A model generated the notes under the pieces. It did no database searches. It worked only from the letters and a program-made list of their open reading frames with translations, and was not told where the DNA came from. A stretch of DNA of 33,163 nucleotides from Vibrio sp. Isolate32 (GTDB lineage: Bacteria; Pseudomonadota; Gammaproteobacteria; Enterobacterales; Vibrionaceae): the NCBI RefSeq assembly GCF_022397955.1, contig NZ_JAKEUQ010000031.1, forward strand, positions 5,917 through 39,079, in the 5' to 3' direction. Positions 23,617-32,546 of this stretch are shown here, piece by piece. Numbering within the stretch: the first letter of the stretch is position 1; each line of letters begins with the position of its first letter. The translations under genes and the position numbers were made by a program.

Positions 23617-24138
23617 CTACATTATTGTATACAGTCCACTATCTTGCAACATCTTTGTAACTGACTTTGTACTCAGTTTTGATACATCGCTCCCACTTAT
23701 CAATGCATTACGAATGTCTGTGCTGCGGATCTTCACCTTCTCTGGGCATGCCATAACAGACCATCGCTCGGTAATCTCATCTGATTTATAGAAAGATGAG
23801 AACTTGAAGAAGTTGTCCGGGCCAATCACAAACGTAAGTTCAGCGTCACCATGTAACTTTTGTAATTCACTGAGTACAGCATAAGTTGTCACTCTTTCAC
23901 CGGGCGTAAACAAACTCTTTTCGATCAATGATAGTTCAACTTGATCCAATGAAAGATCACTAATAAATGCGTTAACTAACTGACATCTCGTATCAAAGTC
24001 TAGCATCTCTTTTCCCCAAGCATGGGCAATACTTGGTACCAGAAGAATCTTGTCGAAATGAGCCAGTGAATCAATCACACTTTTATGCCCTAAGCTCGGC
24101 GGATTAAACGCACTACCGAAAATGGCTATTTTTTCCAT
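23617..24138 (-). CDS. NadD-like nicotinate-nucleotide adenylyltransferase
   Basis: 173 residues from ATG 24138 (MEKIAIFG); the frame extends 12 codons further upstream but those lack family similarity. The nucleotidyltransferase site is FGSAFNPPSLGHK (7-19) and the C-terminal signature is RSTDIRNALISG. The family joins ATP to nicotinate or nicotinamide mononucleotide. The gene is divergent from nadE with 109 bases between starts, so both steps to NAD are paired here. It is shorter than canonical NadD (about 210 aa), and I expect the main nadD elsewhere, so this may be a paralog. Confidence 0.8.
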   Translation of the reverse strand: MEKIAIFGSAFNPPSLGHKSVIDSLAHFDKILLVPSIAHAWGKEMLDFDTRCQLVNAFISDLSLDQVELSLIEKSLFTPGERVTTYAVLSELQKLHGDAELTFVIGPDNFFKFSSFYKSDEITERWSVMACPEKVKIRSTDIRNALISGSDVSKLSTKSVTKMLQDSGLYTIM

Positions 24139-24247
24139 TATTAATTGCTGCCTTCTCTTTCTAAGCTTGTGCAAAGAGGTTTTTATATCGAATGATTTAG
24201 GTATGATAACACTAGATTTTTAATTTGCTTGCAGGAAAGGAATACGA

Positions 24248-25078
24248 ATGGAACAGTTAATTCGTGACGAAATGCGCGTACTACCTTCAATTGCCCCTCA
24301 CTTCGAAGTGACCCGTCGTGTAGAATTTATCAAAACGAAACTTCAGCAGTCTGGCTGCAAGTCCCTGATTCTTGGTATCAGTGGTGGTGTAGACTCGACT
24401 ACCTGTGGCCGTCTAGCACAACTGGCTGTTGACAGCTTGAATGAAAGCACAGGTAGCAACGACTACCAATTCATCGCAGTTCGCCTACCTTATGGTGAAC
24501 AAAAAGATGAAGATGAAGCACAACTTGCTCTCTCTTTTATCCAGCCTTCTCAATCAGTTTCTGTGAACATTAAAGCAGGTGTTGATGGGCTTCACGCGGC
24601 TTCTCACGTTGCACTTGAAGGAACGGGGCTACTGCCAACAGACTCGGCGAAAATCGACTTTGTAAAAGGTAACGTAAAAGCTCGAGCTCGTATGATCGCA
24701 CAATACGAAATCGCGGGTTACGTTGGTGGTCTTGTGATTGGTACTGATCACTCAGCAGAAAACATCACTGGCTTTTACACTAAACATGGTGATGGTGCCT
24801 GTGATTTAGCGCCTCTATTTGGCCTAAACAAGCGTCAAGTTCGTGAACTTGCGGCAACACTAGGCGCGCCAGAGCAGCTAGTTAAGAAAGTACCAACTGC
24901 CGATCTAGAAGAGCTTGACCCACAAAAAGCTGACGAAGCAGCACTGAACCTAACTTACGATCAAATCGATGATTTCCTTGAAGGTAAAGAAGTACCTCAA
25001 GACGTATCAGACCGCTTAGTGAGCATCTACAAAGCAACACAGCACAAGCGTCAACCAATCCCGACGATCTACGATTAA
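24248..25078 (+). CDS. nadE: NH3-dependent NAD+ synthetase
   Basis: 276 residues, one more than E. coli NadE. The ATP pyrophosphatase loop is SGGVDSTTCGRLAQLA (about 46-61), followed by FIAVRLPYGEQKDEDEAQ, VGTDHSAENITGFYTKHGDG and LADL-type KVPTADLEELDPQKADE. It converts nicotinate adenine dinucleotide to NAD using ammonia; there is no glutaminase domain. AGGAAAGGA precedes the ATG. A terminator follows at 25101. Confidence 0.95.
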   Translation: MEQLIRDEMRVLPSIAPHFEVTRRVEFIKTKLQQSGCKSLILGISGGVDSTTCGRLAQLAVDSLNESTGSNDYQFIAVRLPYGEQKDEDEAQLALSFIQPSQSVSVNIKAGVDGLHAASHVALEGTGLLPTDSAKIDFVKGNVKARARMIAQYEIAGYVGGLVIGTDHSAENITGFYTKHGDGACDLAPLFGLNKRQVRELAATLGAPEQLVKKVPTADLEELDPQKADEAALNLTYDQIDDFLEGKEVPQDVSDRLVSIYKATQHKRQPIPTIYD

Positions 25079-25100
25079 TGCTTTAAGTTAATCTCAAATT

Positions 25101-25131
25101 AAAAAGGCCGAAAGTTCAACTTCCGGCCTTT
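25101..25131. terminator. Terminator between nadE and MOSC fusion gene
   Basis: AAAGGCCG and CGGCCTTT form the base of a stem continued by AAGTT / AACTT after one mismatch. It works for both converging genes. Confidence 0.87.
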
Positions 25132-25164
25132 CCTATTTTATGAAGGAAGTGACTTAATTTGCCA

Positions 25165-27021
25165 TTAATCCACAACTTCGATATCGGTTTGAGGCACACT
25201 GCAACATGCTAAAATCTGACCCATGTTACGTTCGTGTTCCTGCAGCGCTGGTACATCCGGTTGATGAACTTGCCCAGACTCAAGGGTCACTTTACAAGCA
25301 CCACAAAAACCCGCACGGCAGCTTGATGCAATAGATACACCCGCAGACTCAGCTTGCTCTAGTAAGGTAGACTGGTTGTTACCTTCGAATAGATAGCCAT
25401 TAACACTTAGCTGTAGCTGCTTAACTGTCTCTTCTGTTGATTGTGCGACACTAAATGCTTCTTGATGATAATGCTGAGGATTCAGGCCCATTTGAGTCAG
25501 TAGTTTCTTTGCATTATCCATAAAGCCACCAGGACCACACACAAAAGCTTGGCGTTTATGAAGTGCTTCAATTTTCGCGACATGCGACACGCTCAAACGA
25601 CCAGACAAACCCTCCCACTCTTTCGTTGGTTGGCTCAATGAATAAATCACACTTAAGCCTTCGTGCTCTTTGGCGATCTGGTCAATCTCAGCTTGGTAAG
25701 GAATATCTTCTTCGCTGCTGCATTGATGATAGAAAACCACATCATTAATCTGACCATGGTCTGCTAAATAACGAAGCATCGACAGCATAGGCGTGATACC
25801 GCTACCCGCAGAAAGCAATAATAATGGTTGCGTTGGGTTCTCTTCTAAGTAGAAAGCACCATCAGGGTTTTGCGCTACTAAGGTATCGCCAACTTGGAAA
25901 TGGTCGTTTAACCAGTTGGAGATCTGGCCATCATTGACGCGCTTCACTGAAATCGCTAAACGACCCGCGCGAGATGGGCTTGAAGATAGCGTATAACGAC
26001 GAGACACTTTTTCACCATCAATAACCATTTCAATCGGCAGATGCTGACCTGGTTGGTAACTTGGTAAAGAGTGGTTCTCTTTCGCTGGCTCTAACCAAAA
26101 TGTCGTAAAGTCTCGAGCGATCTCTTCACGCTCGACGCAAGTTAGGTGCAGCGACTCTACCCATGTGTCTTCGTAAAGTTCTTTTTCTTTGGTCTCGAGT
26201 ACTTCAACCACATCACCCGCTCTGACTAAGCCTTCATTTTTCGCGACTAGGTTCTGACCAAAGAACACACCACCACGATTATTGGCTCTGAATTTAGAGA
26301 AGGTATTCAGTGGCTCTTTTGTCGCTCTTAACTCACCACTGTTAACATCAACCGTGGTTAGAATACAACGTTCACAAGGCTTCACCACCTCGAACTCAAC
26401 CTCACCAATTCGAATGCGCTTCCAACCATCTTCAGCAAACGCTTCAGTGTTTGAGACGACAAAATTGGTGCGGAACTGATCCATGGAATGTGTTTCAGGA
26501 CTACGGCGATTCAACTCATCAAGCGAAGCTTGGCTGATGATTAACATTGGGTAGCCGTCGGCAAAACTCACGTTATGGCCCAACTTTTCACGAACACGAT
26601 TCGATTGTTCACCAGAGAAAAGCAGCTCAACACGTACACCCAATACATCACTAAACCAGTCATCAGCTTCGTCACACGTTGTGTAGGCCGTGAAGCTGTC
26701 TTTCCACACTGTTGCTGGCGCTTCTTGCATCTTAAAGTTCGCATACTTAAGGCGCAGTGGCGCTTTATCTTCATAAGTAAAGATCAAACCATCTGGCAGC
26801 AAGCTGGAAGACACTTTGACCATTTTCGGATATTTGCGCGCCGTAACCATTGAGCCGTCAGCCAATGCCAGCATGAAACGTCTGTCAAAAGTGAGACCTT
26901 GTTTTTCAACCCAAGCAGAAGAAAGCGCAATGCCGCCCACTGATTTAACCGGAAACACATTGATTTGAGATAAGGAAGGAGCTTGCTCTGAAGCCTTTCG
27001 ATCTAGAGGTGACTGCGACAT
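25165..27021 (-). CDS. MOSC domain, flavoreductase and 2Fe-2S ferredoxin fusion protein
   Basis: 618 residues in three parts. Residues about 15-280 are the MOSC N-terminal barrel and MOSC domain with KPCERCILTTVDV, where the cysteine can bind the molybdenum cofactor. Residues about 290-525 are a ferredoxin-NADP reductase type module: RRYTLSSSP (FAD) and LLLSAGSGITPMLSML plus VCGPGGFMDNAK (NAD(P)H). Residues about 530-618 are a plant-type ferredoxin with SCRAGFCGACKV and ILACCS. It resembles E. coli YcbX (MOSC plus ferredoxin) joined to an Hcr-like reductase. YcbX reduces N-hydroxylated bases, so detoxification is a reasonable inference. Confidence 0.9.
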   Translation of the reverse strand: MSQSPLDRKASEQAPSLSQINVFPVKSVGGIALSSAWVEKQGLTFDRRFMLALADGSMVTARKYPKMVKVSSSLLPDGLIFTYEDKAPLRLKYANFKMQEAPATVWKDSFTAYTTCDEADDWFSDVLGVRVELLFSGEQSNRVREKLGHNVSFADGYPMLIISQASLDELNRRSPETHSMDQFRTNFVVSNTEAFAEDGWKRIRIGEVEFEVVKPCERCILTTVDVNSGELRATKEPLNTFSKFRANNRGGVFFGQNLVAKNEGLVRAGDVVEVLETKEKELYEDTWVESLHLTCVEREEIARDFTTFWLEPAKENHSLPSYQPGQHLPIEMVIDGEKVSRRYTLSSSPSRAGRLAISVKRVNDGQISNWLNDHFQVGDTLVAQNPDGAFYLEENPTQPLLLLSAGSGITPMLSMLRYLADHGQINDVVFYHQCSSEEDIPYQAEIDQIAKEHEGLSVIYSLSQPTKEWEGLSGRLSVSHVAKIEALHKRQAFVCGPGGFMDNAKKLLTQMGLNPQHYHQEAFSVAQSTEETVKQLQLSVNGYLFEGNNQSTLLEQAESAGVSIASSCRAGFCGACKVTLESGQVHQPDVPALQEHERNMGQILACCSVPQTDIEVVD

Positions 27022-27239
27022 AACGATTCCAATGTTTTGTAGTTTGTCCCAATGCTAACAAATGGTTATAAATAGATAAACTGGCAGCCATTAAACACTT
27101 GATACTAAGCGAATATCTTGAGATGTTTAACTCATTGTCTTCTATACATTAAGCTAGCAATGCATTCACACTCCCTAGACCTTCTATGCTGTGAATACAG
27201 TTAGTGCATTGAACTTTCATTGAATAAAAAGGATTTATC

Positions 27240-27398
27240 ATGAACAAACTCGTCATTATCATCTTATGTGTACTGCTTCCTCCTTTGGGTGTGTTTTTCG
27301 CACGAGGAGCAGGCAAAGACCTTTTGATCAACATCGTCCTCACTTTCTTTTTCTGGGTGCCGGGCATGATCCACGGGTTGTGGGTAGCGACTCGATAA
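27240..27398 (+). CDS. YqaE/Pmp3-family small membrane protein
   Basis: 52 residues from ATG 27240, preceded by AAAAAGGA. Two membrane helices: LVIIILCVLLPPLGVFFA (4-21) and LLINIVLTFFFWVPGMIHGL (28-47). PPLGVFFxxG and WxPGxIHxLW are the exact signatures of the Pmp3/UPF0057 family, tied to salt and membrane-potential stress in plants, fungi and bacteria. It is shorter than the cut-off of usual ORF searches, and a longer spurious frame on the opposite strand covers it. Confidence 0.92.
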   Translation: MNKLVIIILCVLLPPLGVFFARGAGKDLLINIVLTFFFWVPGMIHGLWVATR

Positions 27399-27469
27399 TC
27401 CATCTTCAAAAATACATACCGAATAAAATACAAAGAAAAACAAGCTCCTAACCCTGATGAGTTAAAAAT

Positions 27470-27504
27470 AGGATGAAATGAAAGTGCTTTTCCACTATCA
27501 TCCT
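27470..27504 (+). other. Stem-loop upstream of pyrC
   Basis: AGGATGA (27470-27476) pairs with TCATCCT (27498-27504), with an inner AGTG/CACT pair. No T run follows, so it is not an ordinary terminator. Its relation to pyrC control is unknown. Confidence 0.4.
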
Positions 27505-27513
27505 GTCGCCTAA

Positions 27514-27529
27514 ACGTAAGCGATTGCTT
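27514..27529. promoter_or_regulatory. Candidate PurR box upstream of pyrC
   Basis: ACGTAAGCGATTGCTT agrees at 12 of 16 positions with the PurR consensus ACGCAAACGTTTGCGT. E. coli pyrC is a known PurR target. It lies 62 bases before the start codon. Proof needs a PurR weight-matrix score or binding test. Confidence 0.5.
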
Positions 27530-27549
27530 TCACAGATTTCGCCGAGTTT

Positions 27550-27587
27550 AGGCTCCAACTACATAACACTTCAAATGGTGGGAGCCT
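27550..27587 (+). promoter_or_regulatory. Leader hairpin hiding the pyrC ribosome site
   Basis: AGGCTCC (27550-27556) can pair with GGAGCCT (27581-27587), covering the GGGAG ribosome site at 27580-27584, six bases before ATG 27591. In enterobacteria pyrC is controlled by such a hairpin whose formation depends on the transcript's first base. The start site here is not known, so the same mechanism is inference. Confidence 0.5.
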
Positions 27588-27590
27588 TCA

Positions 27591-28619
27591 ATGACACAAC
27601 TTACGATTACTCGTCCTGACGACTGGCACGTTCATCTACGCGATGGCGAAGTATTAAAAGATACAGTGCGCGATATCAGCCGCTACAATGGTCGAGCGTT
27701 AATCATGCCAAATACCATCCCACCGGTAACAGATACCGAAATGGCTCTAGCTTACCGTGAACGCATCATGGCAGAGCAGCCAAGCGAGCAGTTCCAGCCT
27801 CTAATGGCACTTTACCTGACAGACAACACAACACCTGATGAAATTCGCAAAGCGAAAGAATCTGGCGCTGTAGTGGCTGCGAAGCTTTACCCAGCTGGCG
27901 CAACAACCAACTCTGACTCAGGTGTAACCTCTGCGAAGAACATCTACCATGTATTAGAAGCTATGCAAGAAGTTGGCATGCTACTTTTGGTACACGGCGA
28001 AGTAACGACGCACGATGTTGATATCTTTGATCGTGAGAAAGAGTTCCTAGACACCGTTCTTGCGCCAATCGTGAATGACTTCCCTAACCTAAAAATCGTT
28101 CTAGAGCACATCACGACTGCGGATGCTGCAAATTTCGTAAAGAACGCGAACGACAACGTTGCCGCGACAATCACAGCTCACCACTTGCTTTACAACCGCA
28201 ACCACATGCTGGTTGGCGGCATCAAACCACACTTCTACTGCCTACCAATCCTTAAGCGCAACACTCACCAAAAAGCGCTCATTGAAGCAGCGACAGGTGG
28301 TAGCAAGAAGTTCTTCCTAGGTACAGACTCAGCTCCTCACGCAAAAGGCGCAAAGGAATCAGCATGTGGCTGTGCGGGTTCATACACAGCACACGCAGCA
28401 GTAGAGCTTTACGCAGAAGTATTCGAATTAGAAGGCAAGATTGAGAACCTAGAAGCATTCGCAAGCCACAACGGCCCAGACTTCTACGGCATCCCACGTA
28501 ACACTGACACTATCACTCTAGTAAAAGAAGAGTGGAACGTTGCTGAAACCATGCCATTTGGTTCAGACACCGTTGTGCCAATTCGTGGCGGCGAGACGAT
28601 CGCTTGGTCAATAAAATAA
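27591..28619 (+). CDS. pyrC: Dihydroorotase
   Basis: 342 residues, near E. coli PyrC (348). Class II dihydroorotase with all metal ligands visible: HVH (13-15) in DDWHVHLRDGE, the carboxylated lysine in AAKLYPAGATTNS, histidines in LVHGE and LEHITT, and D in FLGTDSAPH. It closes carbamoyl-aspartate to dihydroorotate in pyrimidine synthesis. It has its own leader and terminator, and so stands as a single unit. Confidence 0.97.
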   Translation: MTQLTITRPDDWHVHLRDGEVLKDTVRDISRYNGRALIMPNTIPPVTDTEMALAYRERIMAEQPSEQFQPLMALYLTDNTTPDEIRKAKESGAVVAAKLYPAGATTNSDSGVTSAKNIYHVLEAMQEVGMLLLVHGEVTTHDVDIFDREKEFLDTVLAPIVNDFPNLKIVLEHITTADAANFVKNANDNVAATITAHHLLYNRNHMLVGGIKPHFYCLPILKRNTHQKALIEAATGGSKKFFLGTDSAPHAKGAKESACGCAGSYTAHAAVELYAEVFELEGKIENLEAFASHNGPDFYGIPRNTDTITLVKEEWNVAETMPFGSDTVVPIRGGETIAWSIK

Positions 28620-28677
28620 GCACTCGGAAGGCAAGGTAAATACGTTGTAAACACTTCGTAAACACCTCACCTTAACT

Positions 28678-28711
28678 AAAAAGGGTCACCCTCAATCGGG
28701 TGACCCTTTTT
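28678..28711. terminator. Terminator of pyrC and converging DUF808 gene
   Basis: AAAAAGGGTCACCC and GGGTGACCCTTTTT form a perfect 14-bp stem around TCAATC. Confidence 0.93.
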
Positions 28712-28755
28712 GTTTAGTATTTAACAAACTCATTGCCTAAGGCGTTGTTTAAGCC

Positions 28756-29661
28756 CTACTTGCCGCGAACCTTCTCTATCACACTCCAAGCCACGACAAC
28801 AAGTAACCCTGCCACTACACCAATCACGCCATTCAACAAAGTGGGAACAACCGCAGTCGCAATCGTATGTCCGCTGAAGTCCATGATGATAGGCTCAATC
28901 AAATGATGAATTGCGGGAACGTTATGAACCACGATACCACCGCCAACCAAGAACATGGCAGCCGTACCGACAACAGCAAGTATCTTCATTAGCTTTGGCG
29001 CAAAGGAAACAAGCCCATTACCCAGCTTTGCTTTTACTGCGCTACCGTCAGATGTACGTTGAAGATAGAAACCTAGGTCATCTAACTTAACGATCCCAGC
29101 AACCAAGCCATAAACGCCAATCGTCATCACAACAGCAATCAAGCTAACGACAATAATCTGGGTCAAGATGCTGGTCCCCGTCACGGTCCCCAGAGCAATT
29201 ACAATAATTTCTGCGGATAAAATGAAGTCGGTACGAATTGCGCCTTTAACCTTTCTCTTCTCATAGTCCTCAATAGACTCACCAGTTTTATCTTCATCTC
29301 CTTTGTCATTATCTTGGTGGGCATGGGGGAAAAACTTTTCTAAGATCTTCTCAGCCCCTTCGAAACAAAGAAATAAGCCACCCATTAACAGCAATGGCAT
29401 GATCAACCAAGGAATAAATGCACTGATCAATAAAGCGGCAGGCACAAGAATCAACTTGTTCTTGAATGAGCCTTTTGCAACCGCCCACACCACTGGGATT
29501 TCTCGTTCAGCAGAAACACCCGATACTTGCTGCGCGTTAAGTGCTAAATCATCGCCCAATACACCCGCGGTTTTCTTCGCCGCCACTTTAGACATCAGTG
29601 CAACATCGTCTAGCACTGTGGCTATGTCATCTAACAGTGTGAGTAAACTTGCTCCAGCCAT
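28756..29661 (-). CDS. DUF808/YedI-family membrane protein
   Basis: 301 residues. The opening MAGASLLTLLDDIATVLDDV and DDLALNAQQVSGVSAEREIP are YedI signatures. About six membrane helices follow (for example LILVPAALLISAFIPWLIMP, and IIVIALGTV, VVSLIAVVMTIGVYGLV), with a charged cytoplasmic loop around HAHQDNDKGDEDKTGESIED. The family is widespread in proteobacteria and has no firm function. A single gene convergent with pyrC. Confidence 0.9.
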   Translation of the reverse strand: MAGASLLTLLDDIATVLDDVALMSKVAAKKTAGVLGDDLALNAQQVSGVSAEREIPVVWAVAKGSFKNKLILVPAALLISAFIPWLIMPLLLMGGLFLCFEGAEKILEKFFPHAHQDNDKGDEDKTGESIEDYEKRKVKGAIRTDFILSAEIIVIALGTVTGTSILTQIIVVSLIAVVMTIGVYGLVAGIVKLDDLGFYLQRTSDGSAVKAKLGNGLVSFAPKLMKILAVVGTAAMFLVGGGIVVHNVPAIHHLIEPIIMDFSGHTIATAVVPTLLNGVIGVVAGLLVVVAWSVIEKVRGK

Positions 29662-29835
29662 TTTATTGTCTCTTTTAAAGGATTGAACAACAGCTAAAAT
29701 GTAACACTATCAATTCACTCATCAAAGTTATGAGTCTGTAAAAAATAAAGTCACAAACTGTGTTTTCTATTGCCGTCTCAGCGAGACAGGACTAGTCTGT
29801 CTGCATCTTTCACGAACATAAAAGAAAAAGTATAG

Positions 29836-30762
29836 ATGAAAAGTGAATACAGCTACCCTATCGGCGAACCTGGGAAAAAATGGCAAGAAGCAGAACGTCA
29901 AGCATGGTTTGCTCAAAGAACCGTTAAGCGTGAATACCAGCAAGAAGTCGTTCCTAAAATCCAAGCATTAGCAGACCGCTTTGACATCGAGCAATACGGC
30001 GCACTGAGCTACGATGAAGATCGTTTCCCTCTGTTTGCAATCAAGAGCAAAAACTGGGATGCATCAAAACCAACCGTTCTGGTAACAGGCGGTGTTCACG
30101 GTTATGAGACAAGTGGTGTGCACGGTGCGGTCAAATTCGCAGATACTCAAGCAGAGAAATACGCAGCACATTTCAACGTAGTGGTTGCACCTTGTGTTAG
30201 CCCTTGGGGTTACGAAGTCATCAACCGCTGGAACCCAAATGCCGTTGATCCAAACCGCTCTTTCTATGAAGGTACTCCTGCTGAAGAATCAGCGAACTTA
30301 CGTTCATTAGTGGCGTCCCTACCAGAGGTACTGGTTCACGTTGATCTACACGAAACGACAGATTCTGATGAAACTGAATTCCGCCCAGCACTTGCAGCTC
30401 GTGACGGCATTGAGTACATAGAAGGTATGATTCCAGATGGTTTCTACACAGTAGGTGACACTGAAAACCCTCAGCCAGAATTCCAAGCAGCTGTCATTGC
30501 TTCAGTTGAAAAAGTAACGCACATTGCACCAGCAGATGCAGACGGTAAGATCATCGGCTCAGAGGTGACACAGCACGGTGTTATTAACTACCCAATGAAA
30601 GAGCTAGGCCTTTGTGGCGGCGTAACGAACTGCAAGTACGGGACAACGACAGAAGTTTACCCAGACAGCGACAAGGTAACGGATGAAGAGTGTAACGATG
30701 CGCAAGTCGCAGCTATCGTTGGTGCTCTAGATTACGTGATTCAACACGAGCTAAATGTGTAA
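29836..30762 (+). CDS. M14-family zinc metallocarboxypeptidase
   Basis: 308 residues. The zinc-binding H-x2-E is H88/E91 in GGVHGYETSG; the third ligand histidine is in LVHVDLHETTDSDE. The catalytic glutamate is probably in GTTTEVYPDS near the C-terminus. VDPNRSFYEG holds the substrate-binding N-R pair. There is no signal peptide, so it acts in the cytoplasm, removing C-terminal residues from peptides or acting on amide-linked small molecules as in the AspA/AstE-like group. Single gene with its own terminator. Confidence 0.88.
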   Translation: MKSEYSYPIGEPGKKWQEAERQAWFAQRTVKREYQQEVVPKIQALADRFDIEQYGALSYDEDRFPLFAIKSKNWDASKPTVLVTGGVHGYETSGVHGAVKFADTQAEKYAAHFNVVVAPCVSPWGYEVINRWNPNAVDPNRSFYEGTPAEESANLRSLVASLPEVLVHVDLHETTDSDETEFRPALAARDGIEYIEGMIPDGFYTVGDTENPQPEFQAAVIASVEKVTHIAPADADGKIIGSEVTQHGVINYPMKELGLCGGVTNCKYGTTTEVYPDSDKVTDEECNDAQVAAIVGALDYVIQHELNV

Positions 30763-30801
30763 GCGAGTAAGTTACTTCTAGAGCACTAGAATAAAGTTGA
30801 T

Positions 30802-30836
30802 AAAAGCCACAAGTGACGAATCATTTGTGGCTTTTT
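30802..30836 (+). terminator. Terminator of the M14 peptidase gene
   Basis: AAAAGCCACAAGTGA and TCATTTGTGGCTTTT form a 15-bp stem with one G-T pair and loop CGAA, followed by T's. Confidence 0.92.
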
Positions 30837-30853
30837 GTTTATTGATAGCGGAC

Positions 30854-30890
30854 ATAAAAAAACTCCCTTGCACAGAGTACAAGAGAGTTT
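30854..30890 (-). terminator. Terminator of the BCCT gene
   Basis: AAACTC-C-CTTG pairs with CAAG-A-GAGTTT with one mismatch. On the minus strand it is followed by TTTTTTTAT, and it lies about 50 bases after the BCCT stop. Confidence 0.85.
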
Positions 30891-30938
30891 CTTAGTTAAG
30901 CGTCACTAGTGAGCAATTTACCTCACTAGAAAATCGCC

Positions 30939-32546
30939 CTATTTCGCTGTTTCGCTCACGTTTGCTTGGCCTTTATCTACTTCTGTAAATAGACCTTTCA
31001 GCAGGCTCACACAGCCAATCAAAAGAATGATAGTGAACGGCAGTGCTGCAATAATCGTAATAGATTGCAGTGCTTGAATAGATTGAGTACCACCAATCCA
31101 CAACATCACCATCGCAATCGCACCTGAGATAACCGCCCACACTACTTTCTGCTTCACTGGTACTTCAAGCTTACCACCAGCCGTCATACCATCGATAACA
31201 ATCGAACCTGAGTCTAGTGTCGTAACGAAGAACACAATGATCAGTGCTACTGCGATAACCGATAGGATGCTACCAAACGAGTACGCATCTAACATGTGGA
31301 ACAAGCTTAGCGATACATCTGTAATGCCTTGATCAAGACCAAGTTGACCAACATGATTAATGACCTGCTCAATAGCCACACCACCAAACACAGACATCCA
31401 AGCCGAAGTTACTAGCGTCGGGATAATCAGTACGCAGAACAAGAACTCACGAACCGTACGACCTTTAGAAATACGCGCTACAAACATACCGAAGAATGGT
31501 GCATACGCTACCCACCACGCCCAGTAGAATACAGTCCAACCATGCAGCCATGTAGTGTCTTCACGACCAGAGCTCTGGCTCAATGCCAAGATATTTTTCA
31601 CATAGCCCGTTGCTGCTGTTGCTACAGAATCAAGCACAGTTGTGAAGTTAAGCACTGCAATAAGGCCAAGGAATACGAACGCAATAACCATGTTTAAGTT
31701 ACTTAGGAACTTAACACCACCGTCCATACCACGAAGTACAGAGATGATCGCCAGACCCATGATCAAAACAATGATAGATTGCTGAAGTAGGATATTGTTT
31801 TCCAAACCAAACACGTGGCTAATACCACTTGCTGCTTGTGTACCACCCAAACCTAACGAAGTCGCCAAACCAAACAGAGTAACCAGTACTGTTAGCACGT
31901 CGATCACATCACCTGTTTTGCCCCACACTCGCTCACCCAAGATTGGGTAAAATACAGAGCGCATAGATAACGGTAGACCTTTGTTATAAACAAAATACGC
32001 TAGGCAAAGCGCTGTCATGCCGTAGATAGCCCAAGCATGGAAACCCCAGTGGAATACCGTTGCACCCAGCGCTAACTCACGACCTGATTCTGTAAAAGGT
32101 TCTGCGTTCAACGGAGTACCAAACCAGTTGGTAAAGAACGCAGTTGGCTCAGCAACACCCCAGAAAATAAGTCCAATACCCATGCCTGCTGCGAATAACA
32201 TCGCAATCCAAGAGGCCATTGAATAGTCTGCCGTTGCGTCTTCACCACCTAAGCGAACTTTACCTAGCGGTGAGAATGCAAGAATCACGGCAAAAATTAA
32301 CATGATGTTGGCTCCCCACATGAACAGGAAGTCAAACTTTGATAGAACCGCACCCTTGATGGAGTCAATTGCCGCTTTGGCATCTGCAGGAGGCAGAGCA
32401 AGAAGGGTGATGATGAAGAGAAGAGATAAGCCAACAGAGGCGACGAAAACTGTGTTATGGACATCCATGCCCCACTTACTGACGTTGTCTTGACCAACTT
32501 GATAGTCAGTAGAATCAATACTGTACTTTTTTGATTTAAAACTCAT
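30939..32546 (-). CDS. BCCT-family transporter
   Basis: 535 residues with 12 membrane helices. FAAGMGIGLIFWGVAEP (about 118-134) is the glycine-rich helix of the family, and FYWAWWVAYAPFFGMFVARI followed by SKGRT is the BCCT signature, with the tryptophans that form the substrate cage. The GMGIGL form indicates sodium-coupled betaine-type carriers rather than the GVGIG of proton-coupled choline carriers, though this rule is imperfect. It is likely an importer of glycine betaine or related osmolytes. The N-terminal tail is short and the C-terminal tail lacks a long sensor domain. No strong Shine-Dalgarno precedes ATG 32546. Promoter at 32578-32606. Confidence 0.92.
   Translation of the reverse strand: MSFKSKKYSIDSTDYQVGQDNVSKWGMDVHNTVFVASVGLSLLFIITLLALPPADAKAAIDSIKGAVLSKFDFLFMWGANIMLIFAVILAFSPLGKVRLGGEDATADYSMASWIAMLFAAGMGIGLIFWGVAEPTAFFTNWFGTPLNAEPFTESGRELALGATVFHWGFHAWAIYGMTALCLAYFVYNKGLPLSMRSVFYPILGERVWGKTGDVIDVLTVLVTLFGLATSLGLGGTQAASGISHVFGLENNILLQQSIIVLIMGLAIISVLRGMDGGVKFLSNLNMVIAFVFLGLIAVLNFTTVLDSVATAATGYVKNILALSQSSGREDTTWLHGWTVFYWAWWVAYAPFFGMFVARISKGRTVREFLFCVLIIPTLVTSAWMSVFGGVAIEQVINHVGQLGLDQGITDVSLSLFHMLDAYSFGSILSVIAVALIIVFFVTTLDSGSIVIDGMTAGGKLEVPVKQKVVWAVISGAIAMVMLWIGGTQSIQALQSITIIAALPFTIILLIGCVSLLKGLFTEVDKGQANVSETAK

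Noticed and set aside
27149..27433. 94-codon minus-strand frame
   Set aside because: It covers the YqaE/Pmp3 gene on the other strand, whose motifs are exact; this frame has none.
29303..29686. 127-codon plus-strand frame over the DUF808 gene
   Set aside because: Antisense to a clear YedI-type protein; low-information composition.
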